DNA from: Escherichia coli
GTDB taxonomy: Bacteria > Pseudomonadota > Gammaproteobacteria > Enterobacterales > Enterobacteriaceae
Direction: 5' to 3'
DNA: 64,000 nt
Assembly: GCA_021307345.1 (NCBI GenBank)
Contig: CP089930.1
Coordinates: 930,001 to 994,000 of the forward strand
The notes beneath the pieces were generated by a model that had not been told where the DNA came from, did not search any database, and saw only the letters and a program-made list of their open reading frames with translations. A program made the translations under genes and the position numbers. Positions 63,931 to 64,000 of this stretch are shown here, piece by piece (position 1 is the stretch's first letter; each line of letters opens with the position of its first letter).

Positions 63931-64000
63931 ATGAGTAAGTCTGAAAACCTATACAGCGCAGCGCGCGAGCTGATCCCTGGCGGTGTGAACTCTCCTGTTC
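63931..64000 (+). CDS. hemL: Glutamate-1-semialdehyde aminotransferase (start only)
   Basis: HemL makes 5-aminolevulinate in heme synthesis. Only the first 23 codons are in the window ([20 protein letters not shown] then SPV), which match the start of E. coli HemL. The gene runs out of the window. Confidence 0.93.

Overview
The window is a stretch of an Escherichia chromosome. Every housekeeping protein reads as an E. coli-type sequence, and the gene order follows the E. coli K-12 hemL-aspV interval, shown here in reverse: dnaQ, rrnH, metNIQ, proS, tilS, accA, dnaE, the lpx/bam genes, tsf/rpsB, glnD, degP, clcA, hemL. It is very likely E. coli or a near relative. The lineage is not settled, because ldcC and yaeI are missing and a type VI secretion cluster sits beside aspV.

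Region by region. (1) 1-3763: the end of a type VI secretion (T6SS) operon, tssF (5' cut by the window edge), tssG and tssA, running up to tRNA-Asp aspV, a common site for accessory DNA. (2) 3876-11937: aspV, dnaQ, rnhA, yafS, gloB, mltD, yafE, yafD, yafC, dkgB. (3) 12060-17790: a complete rrnH operon on the minus strand (P1, P2, boxA, 16S, tRNA-Ile, tRNA-Ala, 23S, 5S, distal stem-loop spacer, tRNA-Asp aspU, terminator). (4) 17834-29191: gmhB; metNIQ behind met boxes; rcsF-trmO; proS; yaeF; yaeQ-arfB-nlpE; yaeP-rof; tilS; gloX. (5) 29192-29831: an AT-rich pocket where K-12 carries ldcC. Here it holds only a small DUF4282-like membrane protein gene and a possible 24-residue ORF. (6) 29832-49738: the envelope, lipid and replication block on the minus strand, transcribed rpsB-tsf, pyrH, frr, dxr, uppS-cdsA-rseP-bamA-skp-lpxD-fabZ-lpxA-lpxB-rnhB-dnaE-accA. 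(7) 49908-64000: map, glnD, dapD, yaeH, cdaR, degP, dgt, mtn-btuF-yadS, erpA, clcA and the start of hemL.

How the genes work together. Block 6 links isoprenoid carrier synthesis (dxr, uppS), CDP-diacylglycerol (cdsA), lipid A (lpxA/B/D), fatty acids (fabZ, accA) and outer-membrane assembly (bamA, skp, with rseP as the sigma-E protease). RcsF, NlpE and DegP elsewhere in the window are envelope-stress sensors or effectors, and degP has a visible sigma-E promoter. Translation is served by rrnH, the tRNAs, rpsB, tsf, frr, map, proS, tilS, trmO and arfB.

I found no convincing undescribed multi-gene system. The most useful deviations are the replaced ldcC locus, the REP-encoded tail on TilS, the missing yaeI, a charged substitution between two metal-ligand histidines of GloB, an ERIC element inside the rpsB-tsf spacer, and a second ERIC-like palindrome with compensatory changes between pyrH and frr.
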